The notes under the pieces are model-generated. The model was given only the letters and a program-made list of their open reading frames with translations. It made no database searches and was not told the origin of the DNA. The position numbers and the translations under genes are program-made. This document shows, piece after piece, positions 24,952 to 33,562 of a stretch of DNA of 33,904 nt. Origin of the DNA: an uncultured Gammaproteobacteria bacterium (GTDB lineage Bacteria > Pseudomonadota > Gammaproteobacteria > Pseudomonadales > Pseudohongiellaceae); assembly GCA_903837345.1 (NCBI GenBank), contig CAILUG010000048.1, positions 1 to 33,904 of the forward strand. The letters run 5' to 3'. Each line of letters starts with the position of its first letter. The first letter of the stretch is position 1.

Positions 24952-25719
24952 ATGTTGACTGAACAAGGCGCAATGGCGTCACGCACCACAGGGTCCGGCG
25001 CAGAGACGGCGCATGCGGAACGGAGTTTCCATCTATTCGCCGGTAGTCTGATGCTGGCCTGTACGCTTGGTGGATTCCGGTTTTTCATCCTGCACGGAAA
25101 AGGGCTGGGCGGAGACGAGATCACCGGGCAGATTCTGCCACTGGTAGTGATTCACGGACTGTCCCTGTTTGGTTGGGTGGTCCTGTTTCTGGTGCAAAGC
25201 CTTCTCATCTCGCGGAAGAACAGGGCACTGCACACCGTTTTGGGCAAGATGGGCGCCGTATTCGCCGCAATGATAGTTGTGCTTGGAACGGTGACTTCGC
25301 TCTTGTCTGTTCACTTCAATCCGGCGATTTATGAGCCGTTTGGCGGCGCCGGTCCGTTCCTGTGGACTCTCCTCGGCGAAATGGTGACTTTCGGTGTTCT
25401 GGTCGCGGCTGGGGTTTACTACCGCCGCCGTGCCGAGATCCATCGTCCCATGATGCTGTTCGCCACGATCGTCATCACATCAGGCGGACTGGCCCGATTA
25501 CCCTATCTATCCGACTTTGGCGTGCAGGCGCCGCTTTATGTCCATGGTCCGACTTTGCTGTTTGCCACGCTGCTCTTGTTGGTGAGATGGGCACTCACAC
25601 GCAACGTGAGCCGGTGGTACGCGGTTGGTTATTCTGTGCTCGTGGCGGCAGCGCTGCTGTCGGTAACTGCGGGCACGAGTGCTGCATGGCTGCAGATCAC
25701 CAAGCTAATCGTTCCCTGA
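24952..25719 (+). CDS. Multi-pass membrane protein, copy 2 of a paralogous pair
   Basis: A 255-residue integral membrane protein with about seven hydrophobic segments. It shares with copy 1 the block VIHGLSLFGWVVLFLVQS plus NRALHTVLGKMG (about 65-100) and RRRAEIHRPMMLFA (about 158-171). Outside those blocks the two have diverged strongly, so the duplication is old or they arrived separately. A strong ribosome site supports the start. The gene is divergent from the CadC-like regulator and ends 86 bases before the second tRNA-Gln. The conserved His residues may be ligand or haem sites; the biochemical role is unknown. Confidence 0.78.
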   Translation: MLTEQGAMASRTTGSGAETAHAERSFHLFAGSLMLACTLGGFRFFILHGKGLGGDEITGQILPLVVIHGLSLFGWVVLFLVQSLLISRKNRALHTVLGKMGAVFAAMIVVLGTVTSLLSVHFNPAIYEPFGGAGPFLWTLLGEMVTFGVLVAAGVYYRRRAEIHRPMMLFATIVITSGGLARLPYLSDFGVQAPLYVHGPTLLFATLLLLVRWALTRNVSRWYAVGYSVLVAAALLSVTAGTSAAWLQITKLIVP

Positions 25720-25805
25720 GCATTTAATTCCGCATGCTGAGTTGGAGAAGTCTTCAGCCGTGGGTCAGTTATGCGTTGCTATAGGGGCTGGAAATAGAAG
25801 GAAAC

Positions 25806-25880
25806 TGGCTGGGGTGGCTGGATTTGAACCAACGCATGACGGAATCAGAATCCGTTGCCTTACCGCTTGGCGACACCCCA
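25806..25880 (-). tRNA. tRNA-Gln (anticodon CTG), copy 2
   Basis: Identical over all 75 bases to the copy at 22868-22942, with encoded CCA, anticodon CTG and the same four bases upstream of the 5' end. In contrast to copy 1 it has its own promoter-like sequence directly upstream, so it is likely the original, independently transcribed gene. It reads CAG codons. Confidence 0.95.
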
Positions 25881-25885
25881 GTGAG

Positions 25886-25898
25886 GGCGGCGATTATA
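25886..25898 (-). promoter_or_regulatory. Promoter -10 of tRNA-Gln copy 2
   Basis: On the minus strand TATAAT (25893-25898) is followed by CGCCGCCC, a GC-rich discriminator of the kind seen in growth-rate (stringently) controlled stable-RNA promoters. It sits 13 bases before the mature tRNA 5' end. No strong -35 hexamer is visible. Confidence 0.55.
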
Positions 25899-25941
25899 AC
25901 CAAGTAAACCGCCACGGAACCAGCCCTTAATACTGCTGAAA

Positions 25942-28497
25942 TCAGGTGGCTCGCAGCAATTCCAGCGGTTTCTGCCTGAGCACCGACAGGGTGGCAATCA
26001 GGGCCGTCAGCATGCTGAGGGCGGTGATGGCCACCAGGCTCAGGCCGGTCATCAGTGCATCGAAGCGCCACAGGCGGTCAAACACGAACCACGACAGGCT
26101 GTAGCTCATCGCCAGGCTCAGCGCGATGCCGGTAAAGGCGGCGCAGAAGCCGAGGATGCCGAATTCGATCTGCACGATGGCTTTCACATCGCCAAAGCTG
26201 GCACCGAGTATCTTCAACAGGTTGATTTCCCAGAAGCGTGATTTCACTTCATAGCGCGCAATCGAGAACAGCACGATCAGGCCGGCCATGATGCTCAGGT
26301 AGGCCATTACCTTGATGGCCCAGCTGATCTGGTCGGTGATATCGAGCACGCGGCCGACAATCTGCTGCACATTGATGATGGAAACGTTGGGGAAGGCGTT
26401 GACGATGCTGTTCTGCACGCGTAGCCGCTGGTCGGCGGCCACTTTGCTGATGGCGGCCACAAAGGTTTTGGGAGCGGGATCGAGCGCACCGGGCTGGAAC
26501 GACACGATAAAATTGGGCTGGAAGCTGTTCCAGGTAACCTTGCGGGTGTTCACGATGCGGCCTTGCACCGGCACGCTTTGCACATCAAAAGTGAGCGTGT
26601 CGCCGATATTCAATCCCATACGGCGCGCAAAATTCTGTTCCACCGAAATGCCGGGCAATTCACCGGAGCCTTCCTGCCAGGGGCCTTTCCAGGCTTTGCC
26701 GTTGACGATGGTTTCGGATTCTTTCAGCTTGTCCTGGTAGGTGAGGTTGTACATGCGGCGCTGCATGCGCTGTTCTTCCGGTGTTTCGGTGGCCTGCACC
26801 TGGTCGAGCAGTTTGTCATTGATGGCATCCAGGCGTGCGCTGACCTGCGGCGACTGGAACGACAACTCGTAACCCATCTGGTGGATCAGCTCCTGCAACG
26901 GAGCTATCTGTTCAGGCTGGATATCGAACATGAAGAAGTCAGGCACCGCGAAGCGGGCCGGCGCGGCGATTTCCTGTTGCAGCCCTTTCTCGATCTGCGG
27001 GATCAGGTTGATCAGCAGCGAACCCAGACCAATGGCCAGAAAGCACGACAGTGCACCGAGCCGGTTGCGGTCAAGGTTGCGCAGCGCCAGTTTGCGGATC
27101 ACTGTCACCGAGCCGGACATCAGCCCGCACAAGCGCAGGATGGCCCAGCCAATGCAGCCCAACAGACCGATCGCCACCAGAAAGCCGACAATAAACACGG
27201 TGCCCAGCCGCAGCGAGTGTGCCTGCCAGATCGCGAGCCCCCAGAACACCAGCAGGATCGGCATATAACTCGAGGCATTGCGCAGCCAGTGCGGGCCGAT
27301 CGCACTCGGTTCCACTTTTTCATGAAACAAACCGATCGGATTCAGCGAGTATATTTTCGAAAGGATCGGCAAGCAGCAGATGATGCTGCCGATGGTGCCC
27401 ATAAACAGCGCCAGCACCAGCGAGTTGCCATCCATGCTGTTGCTGAAGCCGCGTGGCAGGAAGCCCGTAAACAAGGAAGGCAGCACTGGCAATGCAAAAT
27501 AAGCTGCCACACTGGCCGCCACCGCGCTGAAGGTGCCAAGCAGCACGATCTGCATCAGCGTCATGTAATAGGCCTGTTTGGGGGTGCCACCCAGGCACAT
27601 CAGGATCGCCATGTCCTTGAAGCGGCTGGTGAAGAAGCTGCGGAACAGATAGGCGGCGCCAACACCGGCCAGGAACAGCGCAATCAGCGCAATCAGGCCG
27701 AGATAGTCGTTCATGTAGGTGAGGATGCGGCCGAGGTCGGCACTCTGGTCCAGATGGGTGGTGAGGGTGACGCGGCGTGGTTCCTTGAATTCGGTCTGCG
27801 CGGCGACGCGGAATTTTTCCCGCAGTCCGCTCAGCTCATAGGACGACGGCAGCTTGTAGAAGCGCGCATAGCTGATGCGGCTGCCGAGCTGGATCAGCCC
27901 GGTGCTTTTTATCTGCTCCATGCCCATGTAAATGGCAGGAAAACTGTTCATCGCCGCGATGGTGGTGGTGGGGTCTTCGAGGATCACATCCTGCACCGTG
28001 AATTCGCGGGCGCCGATCCTGACCTTGTCGCCAATCTGCATGCCGAGCAACACCATCAGATCACGCGCGACCCAGATATTGTCGCCAGCAAGCAGCTCGC
28101 TGCGGGCAGCGTTCTTCAGCACCGAGCCGCGTTGTTGCAGCACCAGATCACCATATTGCGGAAAATCCTTTTCGATGCCGATCAGCTGGCTCATGCGCGA
28201 ATTGTTGTTGGCCGCCACCATCGACAGGAACGAAATCTGGTCGGTAGCTTCGAAGCGGGTGTGCAGAAAGGATTCGGCAAAACCGGTTTCCTTGCCAGAG
28301 AGCGGAAACCGCGAACTGATTTCCACGTCGCTGGTGAGGATGGCCCTGGAGTTGTTGGCGAGATGCTGGTCGATCGAATGCTTGAAGGAGTCCAGCGCAA
28401 TGAAGCCGATCAGCCCTATGCCAAGATTAAGCACGAAAAACAGGCTGAATTTGTAGTTGTTGCTGATTTCCTTCCAGGCGAGTCGCAGCCACAGCAT
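25942..28497 (-). CDS. ABC transporter permease, FtsX/MacB-like (YbbP type)
   Basis: An 851-residue inner-membrane protein of the YbbP group. It has a membrane helix near the N-terminus (FSLFFVLNLGIGLIGFIAL), a large periplasmic MacB-like domain, helix clusters around 260-460 and a second periplasmic domain. A C-terminal FtsX helix set ends with TALSMLTALIATLSVLRQKPLELLRAT. Its start overlaps the ATPase stop by one base (TGATG). Relatives are thought to act in mechanotransmission rather than import, moving or releasing lipid or lipoprotein substrates. It is the last gene of tesA-kinase-ATPase-permease on the minus strand. Length fits the family (about 800-850). Confidence 0.88.
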   Translation of the reverse strand: MLWLRLAWKEISNNYKFSLFFVLNLGIGLIGFIALDSFKHSIDQHLANNSRAILTSDVEISSRFPLSGKETGFAESFLHTRFEATDQISFLSMVAANNNSRMSQLIGIEKDFPQYGDLVLQQRGSVLKNAARSELLAGDNIWVARDLMVLLGMQIGDKVRIGAREFTVQDVILEDPTTTIAAMNSFPAIYMGMEQIKSTGLIQLGSRISYARFYKLPSSYELSGLREKFRVAAQTEFKEPRRVTLTTHLDQSADLGRILTYMNDYLGLIALIALFLAGVGAAYLFRSFFTSRFKDMAILMCLGGTPKQAYYMTLMQIVLLGTFSAVAASVAAYFALPVLPSLFTGFLPRGFSNSMDGNSLVLALFMGTIGSIICCLPILSKIYSLNPIGLFHEKVEPSAIGPHWLRNASSYMPILLVFWGLAIWQAHSLRLGTVFIVGFLVAIGLLGCIGWAILRLCGLMSGSVTVIRKLALRNLDRNRLGALSCFLAIGLGSLLINLIPQIEKGLQQEIAAPARFAVPDFFMFDIQPEQIAPLQELIHQMGYELSFQSPQVSARLDAINDKLLDQVQATETPEEQRMQRRMYNLTYQDKLKESETIVNGKAWKGPWQEGSGELPGISVEQNFARRMGLNIGDTLTFDVQSVPVQGRIVNTRKVTWNSFQPNFIVSFQPGALDPAPKTFVAAISKVAADQRLRVQNSIVNAFPNVSIINVQQIVGRVLDITDQISWAIKVMAYLSIMAGLIVLFSIARYEVKSRFWEINLLKILGASFGDVKAIVQIEFGILGFCAAFTGIALSLAMSYSLSWFVFDRLWRFDALMTGLSLVAITALSMLTALIATLSVLRQKPLELLRAT

Positions 28498-29162
28498 CAG
28501 ACAAACCTGCCGTCGAGCAGACGTTGCTGCCGGCCGCAGCGCAGCGCCAGTTGTTCGTTGTGGGTGACGAACAGCATCGTCATCCTGTGTTCCTTGACCA
28601 GATTGAAAATCATGTCGGTCACATGGGCGCCGGTGGTGTTGTCGAGATTGCCGGTGGGTTCATCGGCCAGCAGGATGGCCGGCCGCACCACCATGGCCCG
28701 CGCTATCGCCACGCGCTGGCATTCGCCGCCGCTCAATTGATGCGGGAAATGATCCTTGCGTTTGTCGAGGCCGACTTGCGCCAGCGCTTCCCGTGCCTTG
28801 CCGGTTGAATTCTTGTCCTTGAACAGATCCAGTGGCAGCGACACGTTCTCCAGCGCGGTGAGATGCGACATCAAATGAAACTGCTGGAAGATGATGCCGA
28901 TATTCTGCGCGCGGAATTTCGACAGCTGCTCTTCGCTGAGCTTCTGCATGTCCTGGCCGTTGAGAATGATGCTGCCGGCCGTGGGGCTGTCGAGCCCGGC
29001 CAGCAGGGTCAGCAACGTGGATTTGCCGCTGCCGCTCTGGCCCAGGATTGCCAGTGTCTCGCCGGCATCCATCTGCAGATTGAGATTCTTGAGCACTTCC
29101 ACGGGTTCAATCTGACCGGCACCGGGAAAGGTTTTGCACAGGTTGTTGATTTCGAGAATCAT
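28497..29162 (-). CDS. ybbA: ABC transporter ATP-binding protein, YbbA/LolD-like
   Basis: A 221-residue ATPase subunit. Walker A is GQSGSGKS (41-48), the signature LSGGECQR (143-150), Walker B ILLADE (163-168) followed by the D-loop GNLD, and the switch His in FVTHNEQ. The sequence is of the MacB/LolD/YbbA class, which pairs with FtsX-like permeases. It is coupled to the downstream permease by a one-base overlap and lies 20 bases after a sensor kinase. In E. coli ybbA sits next to tesA but in the opposite direction; here all genes are on one strand. Confidence 0.9.
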   Translation of the reverse strand: MILEINNLCKTFPGAGQIEPVEVLKNLNLQMDAGETLAILGQSGSGKSTLLTLLAGLDSPTAGSIILNGQDMQKLSEEQLSKFRAQNIGIIFQQFHLMSHLTALENVSLPLDLFKDKNSTGKAREALAQVGLDKRKDHFPHQLSGGECQRVAIARAMVVRPAILLADEPTGNLDNTTGAHVTDMIFNLVKEHRMTMLFVTHNEQLALRCGRQQRLLDGRFV

Positions 29163-29182
29163 GGGGGACGACGCAGGGGGGG

Positions 29183-31132
29183 TTATTCGTGCTGGATGGG
29201 CAAGGTGAACCAGAAACGGGAACCTTTGTCAGGTTCACTGTCGCAGCCCACCTGGCCGTGATGCAGTTCCACGATGGTTTTGACGATCGAGAGCCCGAGC
29301 CCGGTGGAGGATTCGCCGGCCGTCGGTCGTGAGCTGAGCTTCTTGAATTTCTGGAACAGCAAATGCTGGTCATCTGCGCTGATGCCTTCCCCTTCATCCT
29401 TGACGCTGAACGTTGCGACTTTGTCTTCATCATCAGGTTGCAGGGAAATCTCCAGCCTGCCACCCGGCGGTGAATACTTCACGCCATTGCTGACATAGTT
29501 GTCGAGCGCTTCCCGCAAGCGGGTCGGGTCGCCGTGCACGTCAATGCCGCTCTGGATGTTGCATGACAGTTTGAGCCCCTTGTTCACGGCGGCCTGCTCG
29601 CTCAAGCGGATCACGCTCAGCGCCAGCTCCGACAGATCGACCGGAAAGTCCGAGAATTCCAGGCCTTTCTGCTCCAGCCCTTCACCTTGCAGGATGCCGC
29701 CCACCACTTCCAGCATGTGCTGGGTGGTGGTGTGGATGTGGGTGATCATTTCCAGTTCCTGGTCCTTGTCACTTTCAACATCGCCGCGTCGCATCATGCC
29801 CAGCACATCCGACAGGCCACTGATGGCCGCCAGCGGATTCTTGAGATCATGACTGGCCACTGCCAGCACTTCGCCCTTGGAACGGGTGGCCTGCTCGGCA
29901 CGGTCGAGCGCTTCCCGCAATTCGCGGGTGCGCCTGTCCACCATGCGGGCGAGGTCTTCTTCGCGCCGGCTCACCACTTCCGCCATGGTGTTGAAAGTGG
30001 AAATCAGGCTGCCCATTTCATCGCTGGAGGTTTGTTTGACGCGGGCGCCGAGGTCGCCCTTGGCCATTTTCTCGGCCGCCAGCGACAACTGGCGGATCGG
30101 CGCAGTCAGCAGTCCTGCCAGGAAGTAGATCAACACGATGATGGCGGTGGTGCCGGTGGTTTCGATCAGGTTGCTGAGCCGCAGTTTCTGCGCCATCGGT
30201 TCGAGTACGGTTTTTTCCGAGCGGGTTTCCAGGTAATACCAGTCGGCGGATTTGATCGGGGCATAGGCAACCCAGGTGACATCGTCTACGTCCTGGCGGT
30301 GCATCCGGATCAGGCCGGGTTCACCCGAGGTCATGTACGACAACAGTGCCTTCACATCGCTTTGCGCAAACTCGTCACTCGACAACAGCGAGGCGTTGAG
30401 CACCAGCTCGGCTTGCTTGTGATAGAGATAACGGCCCTTGTCATTGACGATGATGCTGCCGCTTTTTTCTGGCAGACCGAGCGTGTGGAACATGTTCTGC
30501 AACGCCAGATCGATTTTGGTAACACCGGTGGCCTTGTTGGGAGTTACAAAGGGTACGGCGTAGGTGGTCATCAGGATGTTGCCGGCTTTGGCATCGAAAT
30601 AGGGCAGCGTCCACAAACCCTGGTTGTGTTCCAGCGGCAGTTTCCACCAATCGAGCTGGCGGTAATCGTAGCCGACGGCAGGATTGGCATCGCCAATATC
30701 TATAGTGGTGATGTTGTTGCCTTCACGGAATGAATAAGGGGCAAACAAGTCACGGTCGGGCAGCAGGCTGTGGGGAGCAAAGGCAACCGCAGCACCAAAT
30801 ACTTCCCGGTTGGCGGCAACGGTGTCACGGGTGAGATTGTCCAGTTCTGTCGGGGTCAGACCCTGTTTGCCGGTGAGATAACGGCTGTTGGAGCGTGCCA
30901 GGGTTTCCAGCTGGTTCAGGCGCAGTTCGAGCCGCAGCGCCATGTTTTCGGTGCTTTGCAGCATGTCGGATTCAATTTTCTGGCCGGTTTCATCAATTTC
31001 GGTGTTGGTCAGGAAGTTCTGCAGGGCAATAAAGACCAGTGCCACCGGAAAGGTGATAAACAGCACGAACTTCAGCCTGAGCGAGGCGTTGAAGGCAAAC
31101 TTGGGGGCGGTGGCTGTGTCGGGGGTATTCAT
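29183..31132 (-). CDS. Membrane sensor histidine kinase (Cache-like/HAMP/HisKA/HATPase)
   Basis: A 649-residue hybrid-free histidine kinase. It has a membrane helix at about 20-40, a periplasmic sensor of dCache type (about 45-315, with VFGAAVAFAPHSLLPDRDLFAPY and WYYLETRSEKTVLEPM), and a second helix (about 325-343). HAMP follows (about 344-395), then a HisKA box ASHDLKNPLAAISGL with His428, and an ATPase domain with N-box NYVSNGVKYSPPGG (545-558) and glycine-rich KDEGEGIS (578-585) and STGLGLSIVKTIVELHHG (609-626). I chose 31132 as start because the longer frame to 31204 runs into tesA; this gives a 31-base gap. No response regulator is adjacent, so it is an orphan kinase. It sits between tesA and the YbbAP-like ABC pair and may sense envelope or lipid state. 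Confidence 0.88.
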   Translation of the reverse strand: MNTPDTATAPKFAFNASLRLKFVLFITFPVALVFIALQNFLTNTEIDETGQKIESDMLQSTENMALRLELRLNQLETLARSNSRYLTGKQGLTPTELDNLTRDTVAANREVFGAAVAFAPHSLLPDRDLFAPYSFREGNNITTIDIGDANPAVGYDYRQLDWWKLPLEHNQGLWTLPYFDAKAGNILMTTYAVPFVTPNKATGVTKIDLALQNMFHTLGLPEKSGSIIVNDKGRYLYHKQAELVLNASLLSSDEFAQSDVKALLSYMTSGEPGLIRMHRQDVDDVTWVAYAPIKSADWYYLETRSEKTVLEPMAQKLRLSNLIETTGTTAIIVLIYFLAGLLTAPIRQLSLAAEKMAKGDLGARVKQTSSDEMGSLISTFNTMAEVVSRREEDLARMVDRRTRELREALDRAEQATRSKGEVLAVASHDLKNPLAAISGLSDVLGMMRRGDVESDKDQELEMITHIHTTTQHMLEVVGGILQGEGLEQKGLEFSDFPVDLSELALSVIRLSEQAAVNKGLKLSCNIQSGIDVHGDPTRLREALDNYVSNGVKYSPPGGRLEISLQPDDEDKVATFSVKDEGEGISADDQHLLFQKFKKLSSRPTAGESSTGLGLSIVKTIVELHHGQVGCDSEPDKGSRFWFTLPIQHE

Positions 31133-31163
31133 CCGGAACTCGGCAAGTGGAGCGTCCTGCAGT

Positions 31164-31784
31164 TTACTTAACCGGCAGCAGCGGAGCCAGAAAAGTATAG
31201 ACATGGTCAGCGACTATTTTGGCACCTTCCGCATTCGGATGGATGCCGTCGCTCTGGTTCAGTGCAGGGATGGCTGCAACCCCGTCAAGCAGAAACGGCA
31301 TGAACGGCAGCTGGTATTTTTCTGCCAGTTCAGGGAATACCCTGGCAAAGTTGGCGGTATATTCCGGGCCGTAGTTGGGCGGAATCATCATGCCGGTGAG
31401 CGCCAGCCTGAGGCCGTTCTTGCGGGCGAATTCAATGGTCTCGACCAGATGCGAGCGCAACTCCGCCACCGGCAGCCCGCGCAGACCGTCGTTGGCACCC
31501 AGTGACAGCACCACCAGATCCGGTTTGGCCCGCACATACCACTGCATGCGGCTGAGCGCGCTGGCCGAAGTGGAGCCGCTCACCCCGCCATTGATGATCT
31601 TGATGTCAGAGCGACCTTCTGCTTTCAGGCGCCTGGCAACCAGATCAGGAAATGCCTGTCCGGTTTCCAGCCCGAGGCCCTCTGTCAGCGAATCCCCCAG
31701 AAACAGCACCGTGAACTGCTTTTCGGCGGCAGCAACTTCACCAACCATCAACACCAGCAGTATTGCCAACAAACTACGCAACAT
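31164..31784 (-). CDS. tesA: TesA-type SGNH lysophospholipase/thioesterase (arylesterase)
   Basis: A 206-residue periplasmic SGNH hydrolase with Sec signal (about 1-20, ending AAA). The catalytic triad is GDSLTEG (Ser32), with Asp179 and His182 in DGIHPN; the oxyanion Asn98 is in GAND and the block II Gly in NGGVSGSTS. It matches E. coli TesA in length and motifs: a thioesterase I, protease I and lysophospholipase L1. It is divergent from fumarase across 122 bases and first of a run tesA-kinase-ybbA-ybbP on the minus strand. Confidence 0.92.
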   Translation of the reverse strand: MLRSLLAILLVLMVGEVAAAEKQFTVLFLGDSLTEGLGLETGQAFPDLVARRLKAEGRSDIKIINGGVSGSTSASALSRMQWYVRAKPDLVVLSLGANDGLRGLPVAELRSHLVETIEFARKNGLRLALTGMMIPPNYGPEYTANFARVFPELAEKYQLPFMPFLLDGVAAIPALNQSDGIHPNAEGAKIVADHVYTFLAPLLPVK

Positions 31785-31906
31785 CAGGTCTATACCTCAT
31801 CAGAACCAAAATGAACACAAGCTGATCTTCGAAGCCGCTGGCGGCTGTGCACTCCCAAAGCTGCTAACATTCCACCAGATTCTATACCAGCAAGAGACCG
31901 CCTCTC

Positions 31907-33430
31907 ATGACTATCATTCGCCAGGACGATGTGATCCACAGTGTCGCCGACGCCCTGCAGTTCATTTCCTACTACCACCCGCTTGACTACATCCAGGCCG
32001 TCCACCGGGCCTGGCAGCGCGAGGAAAGTCCGGCTGCCAAGGATGCGATGGCGCAGATCCTGGTGAATTCCCGCATGTGTGCCGAGGGCAAGCGGCCGAT
32101 CTGCCAGGACACCGGCATTGTGGTGGTGTTTGTTGAAGTCGGCATGAATGTGCAGTGGCAGGGCAGCATGAACCTGGAAGACATGATCAATGAAGGCGTG
32201 CGTCAGGCCTATATGAATCCCGACAATATCTTGCGCGCTTCCATTGTCAGCGATCCGGCCGGCGCCAGGAAGAACACCAGGGACAATACCCCGGCCGTGA
32301 TCCATACCCGGCTGGTGCCAGGTGACAAAGTGGATGTACGCCTAGCAGCCAAAGGTGGTGGCTCCGAGAACAAGAGCAAACTGGTGATGCTGAACCCGAG
32401 TGACAGCATCGTCGACTGGGTGCTGAAAACGCTGCCGACCATGGGCGCCGGCTGGTGTCCGCCCGGCATACTCGGCATCGGCATCGGTGGTACCGCCGAG
32501 AAAGCCGTGCTGATGGCGAAAGAAGCCCTGATGGGCACCATCGACATTGATGCCTTGCGCGCGCGCGGGCCCAAAAACCGTATCGAAGAATTGCGGCTTG
32601 AACTGATGGACAAGGTGAATGCACTGGGCATCGGTGCGCAGGGACTCGGCGGTCTCACCACCGTGGTGGATGTGATGATCAAGGACTACCCGACCCACGC
32701 CGCCTCGTTGCCGGTGGCGATGATTCCCAACTGCGCTGCCACCCGGCATGCGCATTTCGTGCTGGATGGTTCCGGTCCGGCCGAACAGGCCCAACCCAAC
32801 CTGGATGACTATCCAAGCATCACGTGGGATGTCGGCCCCACTGCCCGTCGTGTCAATCTCGACACCGTCACCCCGGCAGAAATTGCCACCTGGCAACCCG
32901 GGGACACGCTATTGCTGTCGGGCACCATGCTGACCGGGCGCGATGCAGCCCACAAACGCATGATCGAACTCTACAAGAGCGGCAAGGGCCTGCCCGATGG
33001 TGTCGATCTCAAGGGCAAGTTCATTTATTACGTGGGGCCTGTCGATCCCGTGCGTGATGAAGTGGTGGGTCCGGCCGGCCCCACCACCGCCACCCGCATG
33101 GACAAGTTCACCGAAGATCTGCTGGCTTACTCCGGTCTGTACGGCATGATCGGCAAGGCCGAACGCGGGCCGGCCGGGATCGAGGCAATCAGGAAGCACA
33201 AGGCTGTGTACCTGATGGCAGTTGGTGGCGCCGCTTATCTGGTGTCAAAGGCCATCAAAAAGTCGCGTATTGTGGCTTTTGCGGATCTGGGCATGGAAGC
33301 AATCCATGAATTCGTGGTGCAGGACATGCCGGTGTCGGTTGCCGTCGATGTCAATGGCACTTCCGTGCATCAAACCGGGCCGATCGAATGGAAGAAGCGC
33401 ATTGAAGAGCATGCTGTAAAAGTCAGGTAG
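31907..33430 (+). CDS. Class I fumarate hydratase (iron-sulfur, single chain)
   Basis: A 507-residue class I (4Fe-4S) fumarase that hydrates fumarate to malate in the TCA cycle. The three cluster Cys residues of the family are visible: ICQDTG (Cys66), GWCPPGILG (Cys184) and NCAATRH (Cys276). The alpha and beta parts that are separate in some bacteria are fused here, as in E. coli FumA/FumB and FumD-like proteins. The C-terminal beta part has MLTGRDAAHKRM and GPTTATRMDKF, typical of the fumarase/tartrate dehydratase beta domain. The oxygen-labile cluster suggests oxygen- or iron-sensitive expression. It is divergent from tesA (122-base gap) and is followed after about 50 bases by a large inverted repeat. 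Confidence 0.92.
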   Translation: MTIIRQDDVIHSVADALQFISYYHPLDYIQAVHRAWQREESPAAKDAMAQILVNSRMCAEGKRPICQDTGIVVVFVEVGMNVQWQGSMNLEDMINEGVRQAYMNPDNILRASIVSDPAGARKNTRDNTPAVIHTRLVPGDKVDVRLAAKGGGSENKSKLVMLNPSDSIVDWVLKTLPTMGAGWCPPGILGIGIGGTAEKAVLMAKEALMGTIDIDALRARGPKNRIEELRLELMDKVNALGIGAQGLGGLTTVVDVMIKDYPTHAASLPVAMIPNCAATRHAHFVLDGSGPAEQAQPNLDDYPSITWDVGPTARRVNLDTVTPAEIATWQPGDTLLLSGTMLTGRDAAHKRMIELYKSGKGLPDGVDLKGKFIYYVGPVDPVRDEVVGPAGPTTATRMDKFTEDLLAYSGLYGMIGKAERGPAGIEAIRKHKAVYLMAVGGAAYLVSKAIKKSRIVAFADLGMEAIHEFVVQDMPVSVAVDVNGTSVHQTGPIEWKKRIEEHAVKVR

Positions 33431-33478
33431 GGGTTTGGCAGTCGGGCCATCCATGGAAAAAACGTCCCCTCCATTCGG

Positions 33479-33562
33479 AGCCCGCAAGGGGGCCTAGCCC
33501 GGTTGCTTGTCTCGGTCGCTCCCGCTCCTCACCAACAACCGGGCTAGGCCCCCTTGCGGGCT
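33479..33562. repeat. Perfect 27-bp inverted repeat (84-bp hairpin element)
   Basis: Arms 33479-33505 (starting AGCCCGCAAGGGGGCCTA) and 33536-33562 are exact reverse complements over 27 bases, with a 30-base loop. Further out, CCTCC on the left can meet GGAGG on the right beyond an internal loop. No T-run follows, so a simple intrinsic terminator is not certain, although it could act as one after the fumarase gene. It may be a non-autonomous mobile or REP-like element. Confidence 0.75.

Noticed and set aside
25742-25930. Plus-strand frame with the same AGVAGFEPTHDGIRIRC peptide
   Set aside because: Again the reverse of tRNA-Gln (25806-25880), not a gene.
26563-28740. Very long (725-codon) plus-strand open frame
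   Set aside because: It lies wholly opposite the ABC permease and ATPase genes, is His/Gln/Arg-rich and has no domain features. It is a shadow of GC-rich coding sequence.
29687-30733. 348-codon plus-strand frame opposite the histidine kinase
   Set aside because: Antisense shadow; the kinase on the minus strand has all catalytic boxes.
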